Source: UBA7446 sp964014735
Lineage (GTDB): Bacteria > Bacteroidota > Bacteroidia > Flavobacteriales > Flavobacteriaceae
Assembly (NCBI GenBank): GCA_964014735.1
Contig: CAXHBH010000001.1
Span: 62,001-126,000 of the forward strand
Length of the DNA: 64,000 nucleotides
Reading direction: 5' to 3'
Below the pieces are notes generated by a model. It was not told the DNA's origin. It did no database searches and worked only from the letters and a program-made list of their open reading frames with translations. The stretch's first letter is position 1, and each line of letters begins with the position of its first letter. The translations under genes were made by a program, and so were the position numbers. Below, piece by piece: positions 34,549 to 42,624 of the stretch.

Positions 34549-35308
34549 CAGCTATTTTTTGTGTCAACAGTATAAACTCCGATACACCCAAGCGCTCTGG
34601 GCGTTCATCAAAGATACTATCTTCTTTTAAACTAGCCGAAAGCCCAAAGGATTTTAGGCTATTACGCAAGGTTTTTCGTCTTTGTTGAAAGGCTGTTTTT
34701 ACAACTCTAAAAAAGAGTTTATCGTCACAGGGCAATTTGTAATCTGCTTTACGTTTCAAACGAATAACTGCAGAAGCTACTTTTGGAGGTGGATCAAATA
34801 CAAATCTTGAGACATTAAACAGGTATTCTGTTTCAAAGAATGCCTGCGTTAACACTGATAAAATGCCATAGGCTTTACTACCTGCTTTTTCACAGATACG
34901 CGCTGCAACTTCTTTTTGAAACATACCAGCAAATTCGGGTACCATTTTTCGCTGTTCAATAATCCGAAATAAAATTTGACTGGATATATTATATGGAAAG
35001 TTTCCTATGATGGCTACTTGCGCATCAAAATGATCAGCAAATACCATTTTTAAAAAATTACCCTCCAAGATACGGCCTTTCAATTGGGTAAAATGAGATT
35101 TGAGGTAGTCAACAGACTCGGTATCAATTTCAATTACGTATGTATCAAACGGTTTTTCCAATAGGTATTGGGTAAGTACTCCCATACCTGGACCAACTTC
35201 TAGTACATGCTTATAACCCGTTCCGGATAGGGTATTGGCGATATTTTGCGCAATGTTTAGGTCGGTTAAAAAGTGCTGTCCGAGGTGTTTTTTTGGGCGA
35301 ACACTCAT
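34526..35308 (-). CDS. rsmA: 16S rRNA m6(2)A dimethyltransferase (KsgA)
   Basis: A 260-residue methyltransferase that dimethylates A1518 and A1519 of 16S rRNA late in 30S assembly. Motifs are KKHLGQHFLTDLNIAQNIA, the SAM loop VLEVGPGMGVLTQYLLE, and the catalytic NFPYNISSQILF (NxPY). The C-terminal FQQRRKTLRNSL is typical. The gene overlaps the DUF4286 gene by 4 bp upstream and mgtE by 23 bp downstream, which suggests a tightly coupled operon that begins at serS. Confidence 0.96.
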   Translation of the reverse strand: MSVRPKKHLGQHFLTDLNIAQNIANTLSGTGYKHVLEVGPGMGVLTQYLLEKPFDTYVIEIDTESVDYLKSHFTQLKGRILEGNFLKMVFADHFDAQVAIIGNFPYNISSQILFRIIEQRKMVPEFAGMFQKEVAARICEKAGSKAYGILSVLTQAFFETEYLFNVSRFVFDPPPKVASAVIRLKRKADYKLPCDDKLFFRVVKTAFQQRRKTLRNSLKSFGLSASLKEDSIFDERPERLGVSEFILLTQKIADDTLSTQ

Positions 35309-35622
35309 GCGTATGACTTCAAAAACTCCAAACGACTGGCAAAAGCCACCCAGTCTTGAGGGAAAACACGATATAGTTTTTGCAGTACCAGTTGATGCCC
35401 TAATTCTTTAACCCAACGCATATGCTCGCGATCTGCACAATAGAATTGCATACTAAAAGTGGTTCCTTTAATGGGCTCCACACCATCCACAAATTCAACA
35501 CGCAACAAGTCTATTTGTTGTACGTTTTTGGCAACTTCTGGCAGCAACTCTTTATCAACGTATGTTGCCCAATCTTTTTCAATATTAGGCTCAACAATAA
35601 AAGTGATGTTGTAAATCCGCAT
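35305..35622 (-). CDS. DUF4286 family protein
   Basis: A 105-residue cytoplasmic protein starting at ATG 35622 (MRIYNITFIVEPNIEKDWATYV). The frame extends upstream to 35682 but only over the serS 3' end. DUF4286 is a ferredoxin-like alpha/beta fold found across Bacteroidetes beside serS and rsmA, as here. Motifs GTTFSMQFYCADREHMRWVKEL fit. The function is unknown. It overlaps the rsmA start by 4 bp and ends the gap to serS with almost no spacing. Confidence 0.82.
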   Translation of the reverse strand: MRIYNITFIVEPNIEKDWATYVDKELLPEVAKNVQQIDLLRVEFVDGVEPIKGTTFSMQFYCADREHMRWVKELGHQLVLQKLYRVFPQDWVAFASRLEFLKSYA

Positions 35623-35623
35623 A

Positions 35624-36895
35624 TTAGTTAATGATGTCAAACCCCGTATAGGGTACAAGTGCTTTTGGTATGTGTATGCCATCGGATTTTTGATGGTTTT
35701 CCAGTACTCCTGCTACAATACGTGGTAGCGCTAGTGCACTTCCGTTGAGTGTATGCGCCAGTTGTTTTTTTCCGTCTTTGGCTTTAAAGCGTAGTTTTAA
35801 TCTGTTGGCCTGAAAGGATTCAAAATTAGAAACGGAACTCACCTCGAGCCAGCGATTTTGTGCAGTAGAAAAAACTTCAAAATCATATGTTAAAGCTGAG
35901 GTAAACCCAAGATCACCGCCGCACAGCCGAAGTATACGGTAAGGTAAATCTAAGGAAGATAAAAGCTTTCCTACATGAGTTACCATCTCGTCTAATGTAG
36001 CGTAAGATTGATCTGGATGCGCTATGCGCACCACTTCAACTTTGTCAAACTGGTGTAAGCGATTAAGACCACGAACATGTGCGCCATAACTACCTGCTTC
36101 ACGTCTAAAACAAGGGGTGTAGGCTGTTAGTTTAACAGGAAATTCGTCTTCTTGAATCAGGCTATCACGGAATAGGTTTGTGACAGGTACTTCTGCAGTT
36201 GGTATAAGGTATAAATCATCTTCTGTGACATGATACATTTGACCTTCTTTATCTGGTAATTGTCCGGTTCCTAACCCAGATGCTTGGTTTACTAAATGGG
36301 GAACTTGTACCTCAGTGTAGCCAGCAGCGGTATTAAAATCTAAGAAATAATTAATGAGTGCTCGTTGTAGCTTGGCGCCCTTACCAGTGTAAACAGGAAA
36401 TCCAGCACCCGTGATTTTTGCGCCCAACTCAAAGTCTATGAGCTTGTATTTTTTAGCTAATTCCCAATGCGGTAACGCATTATCGTCTAAGGCTGGGATG
36501 CTTCCCTTTCGAAAAACTTCTTCATTGTCTTCATCAGAACTACCACTTGGAACACTTTGGTGTGGAATATTAGGTAGTTGATATAGGACTTCTTGTAACT
36601 GGACAGAGACATCTTGAAGCTTATCTTGAAGTTCTTTTGAGCTTGTCTTTAAGGCAGCCGATTCTTCTTTTTTGGCTGCGGCTTGTTCTCCAGCTCCTTG
36701 TTTTAACAGCTGTCCTATTTCTTTGGCAATGGTATTTGCTTCTGCTAGGGTTTGGTCAAGCTTTGCTTGGGTAGAACGACGTTCTTCGTCCAAGGACAGA
36801 AGGGCTTTTAACTGAGGCGCTGCATCGATATTGCGTTTTTGCATAGCAGCCACCACTTGGTCAAAATGTTCACGAACGTGTGCAGGAATCAGCAT
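35624..36895 (-). CDS. serS: Serine-tRNA ligase
   Basis: A 423-residue class II synthetase. The N-terminal coiled-coil arm (about 30-105) binds the tRNA-Ser variable arm. Motif 2 is TPCFRREAGSYGAHVRGLNRLHQFDKVE, and motif 3 includes the C-terminal NGSALALPRIVAGVLENHQ. It charges tRNA-Ser and can serve tRNA-Sec. A TACCTTTG box on the minus strand at 36910-36917, inside the ribF/serS gap, may drive the serS-DUF4286-rsmA-mgtE run. Confidence 0.96.
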   Translation of the reverse strand: MLIPAHVREHFDQVVAAMQKRNIDAAPQLKALLSLDEERRSTQAKLDQTLAEANTIAKEIGQLLKQGAGEQAAAKKEESAALKTSSKELQDKLQDVSVQLQEVLYQLPNIPHQSVPSGSSDEDNEEVFRKGSIPALDDNALPHWELAKKYKLIDFELGAKITGAGFPVYTGKGAKLQRALINYFLDFNTAAGYTEVQVPHLVNQASGLGTGQLPDKEGQMYHVTEDDLYLIPTAEVPVTNLFRDSLIQEDEFPVKLTAYTPCFRREAGSYGAHVRGLNRLHQFDKVEVVRIAHPDQSYATLDEMVTHVGKLLSSLDLPYRILRLCGGDLGFTSALTYDFEVFSTAQNRWLEVSSVSNFESFQANRLKLRFKAKDGKKQLAHTLNGSALALPRIVAGVLENHQKSDGIHIPKALVPYTGFDIIN

Positions 36896-36906
36896 AATCG
36901 TATTTT

Positions 36907-37842
36907 TTACAAAGGTAAAGTTTTGTAATCAGTAAGAATAAAATCCTTGTCTTTTTCCAATTGTTCTTGTAAGTCTGCCATACAATCAAACTTTACTTCG
37001 TCTCTAACACGGTCCAATAAAGCCACTTGAAGATTTTGACCATATAAGTCACCAGACCAGTTTATTATATGTATCTCTATGCTCTGTTGTTGACCGTTTA
37101 ATGTTGGATTTGTACCAATATTCATCATGCTCAGATACCATATATTATCTACATTAACTTGTGCTGCGTAAACCCCTTTTTTAGGGATTATTTTATCTAG
37201 GTGACTTATAAAGATATTTGCTGTTGGGAATCCAATAGTTCTTCCTTTTTCTTGCCCTTTAACAACTGCTCCGGAAAGTGTAAATGGATGGCCCAAATAG
37301 GCGTTTGCAGTTGCAATGTAACCATCTGATAAAGCCGCTCTAATTTTGGTTGAACTGATGGAAATATTATCCAACTGCTGGGCACTGATCTGTGTGACGC
37401 CAAAATCATAAATATTGCCTAAATGTTCTAGATCATCCACATCTGCAGCTCTGTTTTTTCCAAATCGGTGATTGTGGCCAATAACAATTTCTTTGGTGTT
37501 AAGCATGTCTATTAATATGGTTTCAACGTATGCCGCAGCACTCAACTGTGAAAAACTTTTGGTAAATGGATGCACTACTACATGGTCTAAACCAAGCCGT
37601 TCCAATGTTGCAGCACGTTCTTTTAATGTTTGAATGAGCAGCATTGGTGTATTGGGCTGAAGTACTTTTCTAGGATGAGGATCGAAGGTCAATAATATTG
37701 CAGCATGACCTGATTTTTTTGCCCTTTCCACCACTTTTATTATGATTTCTTGATGTCCTAAGTGTACTCCGTCAAAAGTACCGACAGTAACAATGGTTTT
37801 TTTGGATGTTGAAAACGTGGCGCTATCTCTGATTATGCTCAT
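36907..37842 (-). CDS. ribF: Bifunctional riboflavin kinase/FAD synthetase
   Basis: A 311-residue enzyme making FMN and FAD. The N-terminal FAD-synthetase half has VTVGTFDGVHLGHQEII and VIGHNHRFGKNRA. The C-terminal flavokinase half (about 180-305) has VVKGQEKGRTIGFPTANI and IHIINWSGDLYGQ. Length is normal. It overlaps the pth stop by 4 bp (ATGA-type coupling), and serS follows 11 bp after. Confidence 0.95.
   Translation of the reverse strand: MSIIRDSATFSTSKKTIVTVGTFDGVHLGHQEIIIKVVERAKKSGHAAILLTFDPHPRKVLQPNTPMLLIQTLKERAATLERLGLDHVVVHPFTKSFSQLSAAAYVETILIDMLNTKEIVIGHNHRFGKNRAADVDDLEHLGNIYDFGVTQISAQQLDNISISSTKIRAALSDGYIATANAYLGHPFTLSGAVVKGQEKGRTIGFPTANIFISHLDKIIPKKGVYAAQVNVDNIWYLSMMNIGTNPTLNGQQQSIEIHIINWSGDLYGQNLQVALLDRVRDEVKFDCMADLQEQLEKDKDFILTDYKTLPL
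36910..36917 (-). promoter_or_regulatory. -7 box (TACCTTTG) of serS
   Basis: Minus-strand TAnnTTTG match, 14 bp before the serS ATG at 36895 and overlapping the end of ribF. No TTG at an ideal distance was verified. Confidence 0.35.
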
Positions 37843-38471
37843 GCGGGATCTAGGGCATTTCCATTAAACATATTCATTGCATTAGACGCACCGTCAACCA
37901 CAAAAGACAAACACGCTTGTGCTGCTTTATCTACACCAAATGGAAGCAACTTTTCTTCATCTGATGTCCACGGCTGCAAAACAAAATCAACTTGCCTACC
38001 CCTGCCAAAAGCTGAGCCAATCCCAAAACGTAGTCTTGCATAGTTTATTGTATTTAACTGGCCGCAGATATCTTGAAGGCCATTGTGACCTCCTGCAGAA
38101 CCTTTTCGTCGCATTCTCAAGATTCCAAAATCTAAGTGGATATCGTCTGTGATGACCAATACATTTTTTAGCGGAATATTCTTTTGTTTCAACCAGTAGC
38201 ACACGGCTTTGCCGCTTTTGTTCATAAAGGTATTGGGCTTTAATAGATAAACTGTTTTTCCTTTATGTCTGAAATGAGCTAGGTCACCCAAGCGTAGGGT
38301 TTCGAAACTGACTTCTTTTTGTTTAGCTACCTTTTCAAGTACCTCAAAACCAATATTATGTCGGGTACCGCTGTATTCCAAACCTATGTTGCCCAAACCA
38401 ACAATTAAGAAAGATTTCATAGCCTTTTCATTTTTTTTGGCTGATGAAAAAAAAGGTATGCGTAGTTTCAT
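37839..38471 (-). CDS. pth: Peptidyl-tRNA hydrolase
   Basis: A 210-residue enzyme that recycles peptidyl-tRNA. Motifs are FLIVGLGNIGLEYSGTRHNIGFEVLE with the catalytic His in TRHNIG, KPNTFMNKSGKAV, and DDIHLDFGILRMRRKGSAGGHNGLQDI. I start at ATG 38471 (MKLRIPFFSSAKK), since flavobacterial Pth has a short basic leader before the core; ATG 38507 is also in frame. It follows rplY by about 70 bp and is coupled to ribF by overlap. Confidence 0.93.
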   Translation of the reverse strand: MKLRIPFFSSAKKNEKAMKSFLIVGLGNIGLEYSGTRHNIGFEVLEKVAKQKEVSFETLRLGDLAHFRHKGKTVYLLKPNTFMNKSGKAVCYWLKQKNIPLKNVLVITDDIHLDFGILRMRRKGSAGGHNGLQDICGQLNTINYARLRFGIGSAFGRGRQVDFVLQPWTSDEEKLLPFGVDKAAQACLSFVVDGASNAMNMFNGNALDPA

Positions 38472-38538
38472 CAGTGTAAAAATAAAAAAAGCATCCCAGT
38501 GTTTCATAAGATGCTTTTAAAAATTGATTTATTTTGAT

Positions 38539-39192
38539 CTATTCTTCTGTTGGGGCGCCTCCTTCAATACTTCCTTCAGCACCTTCTTCAGCTCCTTCAG
38601 CACCTTCTTCAGCACCTTCCACTTCATCTTCAATTTGAAGTGAGACCCTAGATGTACGTACTTGACACACAACGGTGTTGTCAGGGTGTAAGAATTTGAA
38701 TTTTTCGACAGCAACTTCTGTTACATAAAGCTTGTCTCCAAGCTCAAGTCCTGATATGTCTGCTTCAATACTATCTGGCAGGTTGGCTGGTAAGGCACGT
38801 ACTCTGAGCTTACGCTTGTTACGACTTAATACCCCTCCTGAGTTAAGCACACCAGGAGCTGCTCCCCTAATCACAACAGGAATGTTCATTGAAACTTCCT
38901 TATCGTCAAATAATTGATAAAAGTCAATATGTAGGATTTTATCAGAAACAGGGTGAAACTGAATGTCTTGCAAAATGGCGTTAAACGTTCCGCTATCGCT
39001 TAAGTCGATAACCACCGTATGCGCATTTGGAGTATATATAAGCTTGGCAAACGCTCTTTCGTCTGCGGCAAAGTGCACTGGCGCTTCCCCTCCGTATAAT
39101 ACGCAAGGAATCTCTCCAGCATTACGTAAGGCTTTGGTAGCTACCTTGCCCACGCTTTCTCTTTTAGATCCGTTGATGGTAATTGATTTCAT
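38539..39192 (-). CDS. rplY: 50S ribosomal protein L25 (CTC/TL5 type)
   Basis: A 217-residue 5S-rRNA-binding protein. The N-terminal L25 domain (about 1-95, KSITINGSKRESVGKVATKALRNAGEIPCVLYGG) and the TL5 beta domain (about 100-185) are both clear. The tail from about 188 is an acidic Glu/Gly/Ala run built from a 21-bp DNA repeat, seen commonly but variably in Bacteroidetes L25. It follows prs by 12 bp and heads the rplY-pth-ribF run. Confidence 0.95.
   Translation of the reverse strand: MKSITINGSKRESVGKVATKALRNAGEIPCVLYGGEAPVHFAADERAFAKLIYTPNAHTVVIDLSDSGTFNAILQDIQFHPVSDKILHIDFYQLFDDKEVSMNIPVVIRGAAPGVLNSGGVLSRNKRKLRVRALPANLPDSIEADISGLELGDKLYVTEVAVEKFKFLHPDNTVVCQVRTSRVSLQIEDEVEGAEEGAEGAEEGAEGSIEGGAPTEE
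38573..38620 (-). repeat. 21-bp tandem repeat in rplY tail
   Basis: Two adjacent 21-bp units (38573-38593 and 38594-38614) differ at the last base and are followed by a partial third. They encode EGAEEGA on the minus strand. Expansion or loss would stay in frame. Confidence 0.7.
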
Positions 39193-39204
39193 ATTTATTG
39201 TTTA

Positions 39205-40146
39205 TTACATGATAAATTTGCTTGATATAGACTCGTTATTATGTACATTATACATCACATCAGCAAACAATTGAGCACAGCTCAATACTTTAATTTTTTT
39301 AATCTTTTTCGCAAGTGGTATAGAGTCAGTTACAATGAGTTCAGTAAGGTTTGATACTTTAACACGGTTGTATGCTTCGCCTGACAGTAAGGGATGGGTA
39401 CAAACAGCACGTACACTTTTTGCCCCACGCTCCATCATCAGGTCAGCTGCACGAGTCAACGTTCCTGCCGTGTCAACCAAATCATCTACAAGTACAACAT
39501 TTTTTCCTTGTACATTTCCAATAAGTTCCATGTGAGAAATTATATTGGCTTTTTTGCGTTGCTTGTAACATATTACAACATCACTTTCCAAATATTTAGA
39601 ATAGGCATATGCTCGCTTCGACCCTCCCATGTCGGGTGAGGCTATGGTAAGGTTGTCAAGGTTTAATGACTTGATATATGGCAAAAACAATGAAGATGCA
39701 AATAAATGATCTACAGGTTTTTCAAAGAATCCTTGAATTTGATCTGCGTGCAAATCCATAGTTATAATGCGAGTAGCACCAGCTGTTTCCAACAATTTAG
39801 CGACTAATTTGGCACCTATCGGAACCCTTGGTTTGTCTTTGCGGTCTTGTCTGGCCCATCCAAAATAAGGCATTACTGCAGTAATATGTCTTGCTGAAGC
39901 CCGTTTTGCTGCGTCTAACATAAGTAACATCTCCATCAAATTATCCGAAGATGGATTGGTAGAGCCTATAATAAATATGCGTGAGCCACGCACCGACTCT
40001 TCGAAAGAAGGTTGATATTCACCATCGCTGTAGCGGGTGAATAAAACGTTGCCCACGGGAATGCCGTATTGCTTGGCTATATCTTTGGCAAGTGTCTTCG
40101 TTTGCGAACACGCAAATATCTTCGATTCGATGGTTGTTTTTCCCAT
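39205..40146 (-). CDS. prs: Ribose-phosphate pyrophosphokinase
   Basis: A 313-residue PRPP synthase starting at ATG 40146 (MGKTTIESKIFACSQT). The frame opens further upstream to 40224 but that part is not conserved. Motifs are RYSDGEYQPSFEESVRG, PYFGWARQDRKDKPRVPIGAKLV, the ribose-phosphate loop VLVDDLVDTAGTL, and the flexible-loop SKRAYAYSKYL. It makes PRPP for nucleotide, His and NAD synthesis. It leads the prs-rplY-pth-ribF block, a normal arrangement in flavobacteria. Confidence 0.96.
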   Translation of the reverse strand: MGKTTIESKIFACSQTKTLAKDIAKQYGIPVGNVLFTRYSDGEYQPSFEESVRGSRIFIIGSTNPSSDNLMEMLLMLDAAKRASARHITAVMPYFGWARQDRKDKPRVPIGAKLVAKLLETAGATRIITMDLHADQIQGFFEKPVDHLFASSLFLPYIKSLNLDNLTIASPDMGGSKRAYAYSKYLESDVVICYKQRKKANIISHMELIGNVQGKNVVLVDDLVDTAGTLTRAADLMMERGAKSVRAVCTHPLLSGEAYNRVKVSNLTELIVTDSIPLAKKIKKIKVLSCAQLFADVMYNVHNNESISSKFIM

Positions 40147-40164
40147 AGTTTTTTGTGCGGGGTG

Positions 40165-40172
40165 CAAATGTA
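40165..40172 (-). promoter_or_regulatory. -7 box (TACATTTG) of prs
   Basis: Minus-strand TAnnTTTG match 18 bp before the chosen prs ATG. It supports that start over the upstream in-frame one, since the box lies inside the longer frame. Confidence 0.5.
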
Positions 40173-40213
40173 GGAATTTATTTGAGCATGTATAAATGCT
40201 TAAAGGTTTTTTC

Positions 40214-40245
40214 TTGACAGGCATTAAAAATATTGGCTACATTTG
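40214..40245 (+). promoter_or_regulatory. Promoter of tRNA-Leu
   Basis: TTG at 40214-40216, a 21-bp spacer, then TACATTTG at 40238-40245. Both parts of the Bacteroidetes sigma-A consensus are present, and the tRNA begins 11 bp after the box. Confidence 0.75.
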
Positions 40246-40255
40246 TCGTCCATTT

Positions 40256-40337
40256 ACCTCGGTGGCGGAATTGGTAGACGCGCCGGATTCAAAATCCGGT
40301 TCTGCAAGGAGTGTGGGTTCGATTCCCACCCGAGGTA
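40256..40337 (+). tRNA. tRNA-Leu (CAA)
   Basis: A class II tRNA. The acceptor stem is ACCTCGG with CCGAGGT, the anticodon stem is CCGGA with TCCGG around TTCAAAA (anticodon CAA, reads UUG), a long variable arm follows (TTCTGCAAGGAGT region), and the T arm is GTGGG with CCCAC around TTCGATT. The discriminator is A and CCA is not encoded. It has its own promoter and terminator. Confidence 0.95.
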
Positions 40338-40341
40338 CAAT

Positions 40342-40385
40342 TTATCCCCAAGAATAATTTTTTATTTTTGGGGATAATTTTTTTT
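40342..40385 (+). terminator. Rho-independent terminator of tRNA-Leu
   Basis: TTATCCCCAA (40342-40351) pairs over 10 bp with TTGGGGATAA (40368-40377), and a run of T follows to about 40385. It starts 4 bp after the tRNA. Confidence 0.85.
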
Positions 40386-40410
40386 AACTTGCTTTTCAAA
40401 TATTTAACCA

Positions 40411-41229
40411 ATGAAAAAAGTACTCTTATTCTCCGCTTTATTAATACTTGGATGTTCTGAGGATGAAAACTCAAATATTCAAAATATAACAAGTGAGAAT
40501 GCACTGGTTGACACATTTACATACTCTTACATAGATAATGACACAAACTCATCTGATTATGGAAATCAAGTTGAGGTAATCGAGCATTACAACTACATTG
40601 GAAATAAATTAGTTTCTATTGATATCTCTTTTGATGGAAATGAAACTATTGGAGCTTATAGTTTAGAATATAATGATGTTAATCAAATTACAAAATACAA
40701 TATCTAGGGAGGAGATTCAGCCGAATATGAATATGATGAATTTGGGCGTGTAATTATTTATACTTACACTGATGTAGATGATTTTCCTACCCCCAATATT
40801 AGTATTGGAAACTACACTTACAATCAAGATGGTACTGTATCATTTGCTTTTGAAACTGACGAAGATTCATCGGATGTTTATTATTTAGATCAAAATGGAA
40901 ATATTATTAGAGTCACGAATGTATACAATACCTGGGATGGGTCTACACAGATTACCACCTATTTAGAATCAAGCTACGACAACAAAAACAACCCATTTAA
41001 AAATGTTTTGGGAGAATCTGTTTTTGTAAGGTATGGTAGCCCCATAAGTTATGGTGATTATAATAATAATGTGATATCTACTAATGGTAACCCATGGTTT
41101 TACACTTATAATGAATATGATTTTCCTATAACCATAAATTCACCACTTGGACTTCAGGACACATCAGATGGGTATTGGAATTCCAAATGGATAAATATTC
41201 AAGCAGATATAACTTACACAAGTTATTGA
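40411..41229 (+). pseudogene. Lipoprotein gene interrupted by an in-frame TAG
   Basis: The frame starts MKKVLLFSALLILGCSEDENS (lipobox LGC, Cys15) and runs 98 codons to TAG at 40705-40707. It then continues in the same frame without any shift to TAA at 41227. The downstream part (GGDSAEYEYDEFGRVIIYTYTD, then NYTYNQDGTVSFAF, then FYTYNEYDFPITINS) has the Tyr/Asp-rich strand repeats of RHS-like/DUF4595-type exported proteins and matches the style of the first part (GAYSLEYNDVNQITKYNI). The whole would be 272 residues. It is either a recent nonsense mutation or a sequencing error. Function unknown. Confidence 0.75.
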
Positions 41230-41302
41230 TTTAGTTGAATAAAATAAGTTAATTTTTCACTTTTATAAGTTTCTGTAAACTCTCTCAGCTTTTCAAGGTC
41301 TT

Positions 41303-42165
41303 TCAAGAAAAAGTTTGATAATTGGAGTACGTTGTGTACAAATTATGCCCACCACTAATATACTTATAATGTACTACTGCAACACCATAACCCCCTTGAT
41401 CATAAACATACTTTTCAATGGTCATACCACTGCTGGCATCTGATGTAACTGTTGTTTTTGTGTCTGTATTGTTGAATGCAGCCCAATGGTTTAGGACTGT
41501 TTGTGCGCCCTTAAAATAATTGTTTCCAACATATGGAAGTGTGTCATCTGCAGTGCCGTGTAAGTGAACCATAGGCATAGGATGCGAGGGGGTTTTTGTA
41601 CAGTCTAGCATGGTGCCTGAAACCGAAGCCACCGCCGCAAAGGTTTCACTTTTATAGTTGGCTAGCCCATAAGCGATCATGCCACCATTCGAATAACCAG
41701 TAGCATAAATACGGTCTTTGTCTACGCTGTAGTTAGTTGAAAGTTCGTTAACAAGTGCTGCTATAAAGCCAAAGCAGTCCGCATCGCTTTTGTTGTCGCC
41801 CCCATTTGGGCGAGTATTCCAATGTGGAGATTCATCTAAATTACTGCCTATGGATACACCAAAATAAAGTTTTCACTTTCTGCTAGCGATCGCATGTCTG
41901 CATATATCATGTACTCGATCGCATTCCCGCCAAAACCATGAAAATTGAACATTAGCGGTATTGCGGTTGTGCTGTTATGGTTGCTGGGCACAAAAAGCAC
42001 GTATTCCCGAGTGAGACTATTGTGTTCAAGGGTTAGCCTATTCTTATTCGCGGTGTTTGAGCCTTTGTCATTGTCTTTGCCAATTTCAACAGCGTTATGC
42101 GTTTCGTTACACCCCACTATAAAGAAAACGCTCATAAAGATCAAAAAAAAGATGCTTCTATTCAT
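41303..42165 (-). pseudogene. PHB-depolymerase/feruloyl-esterase-like lipoprotein, frameshifted
   Basis: The N-terminal frame (42165 to 41848) has a lipobox (FIVGC, Cys19) and ends LMFNFHGFGGNAIEYM...FILVYP then TAG. Shifting the frame at about 41848 resumes GSNLDESPHWNTRPNGGDN, then ATGYSNGGMIAYGLANY (nucleophile Ser), and stops at 41303. One base appears lost where the family has PQG. Together they give about 287 residues of the LpqC/PHB-depolymerase-like alpha/beta hydrolases. The C-terminus has SGGHNLYTT where GGHxWPG is usual. It is probably inactive unless the shift is a sequencing error. Confidence 0.8.
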
Positions 42166-42189
42166 TTCTTTAACGCCAGTTATACATTT

Positions 42190-42624
42190 TTACACTGCCT
42201 TCAGCACATGGGTTACAACACCCCAGATGATAAGTTCATTGTCTTCTGTTACTTGTAGGGGTTTGTATTGTTTGTTTTCGGGCATCAGCCACACGCAGTC
42301 TTCGGCCACCTTGAGCCGTTTTACGGTAAACTCCCCATCCACAAAGCACACGGCAATTTTGCCGTCTTCAGGATCTAAACTGCGATCAATTACGAGCAAA
42401 TCGCCGTCGTCTAGGCCAGCGCCTACCATAGATTGCCCTGCAACCCGCGCATAGAAGGTAGCCGCTTCGTTTTTTACCACAGCCCTATCAAGGCTGATGC
42501 GCACTTCTTTAAAGTCGTCGGCGGGGGAGGGAAAGCCCGCCGAAATGCCTTCGCCGGCAAGCCAAACATCGGCTTTGTTGCTTGTGTCGGGGCTGTAAAA
42601 ATGGAGGGTTGTTGCTTTTTTCAT
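42190..42624 (-). CDS. umuD: DNA polymerase V subunit UmuD (S24 peptidase)
   Basis: A 144-residue LexA/UmuD-like self-cleaving protein. The cleavage site is Ala29-Gly30 in GISAGFPSPADDF. The catalytic Ser65 is in ARVAGQSMVGAGLDDGD and the catalytic Lys102 in GEFTVKRLKV. After RecA-stimulated cleavage it partners UmuC in translesion synthesis. Its ATG overlaps the umuC stop (ATGA), so it is translated second. In most bacteria umuD comes first. Confidence 0.93.
   Translation of the reverse strand: MKKATTLHFYSPDTSNKADVWLAGEGISAGFPSPADDFKEVRISLDRAVVKNEAATFYARVAGQSMVGAGLDDGDLLVIDRSLDPEDGKIAVCFVDGEFTVKRLKVAEDCVWLMPENKQYKPLQVTEDNELIIWGVVTHVLKAV

Noticed and set aside
41945..42454. 169-codon plus-strand open frame across the esterase and umuD
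   Set aside because: It spans two genes on the opposite strand and is Ser/Thr-rich with no domain.
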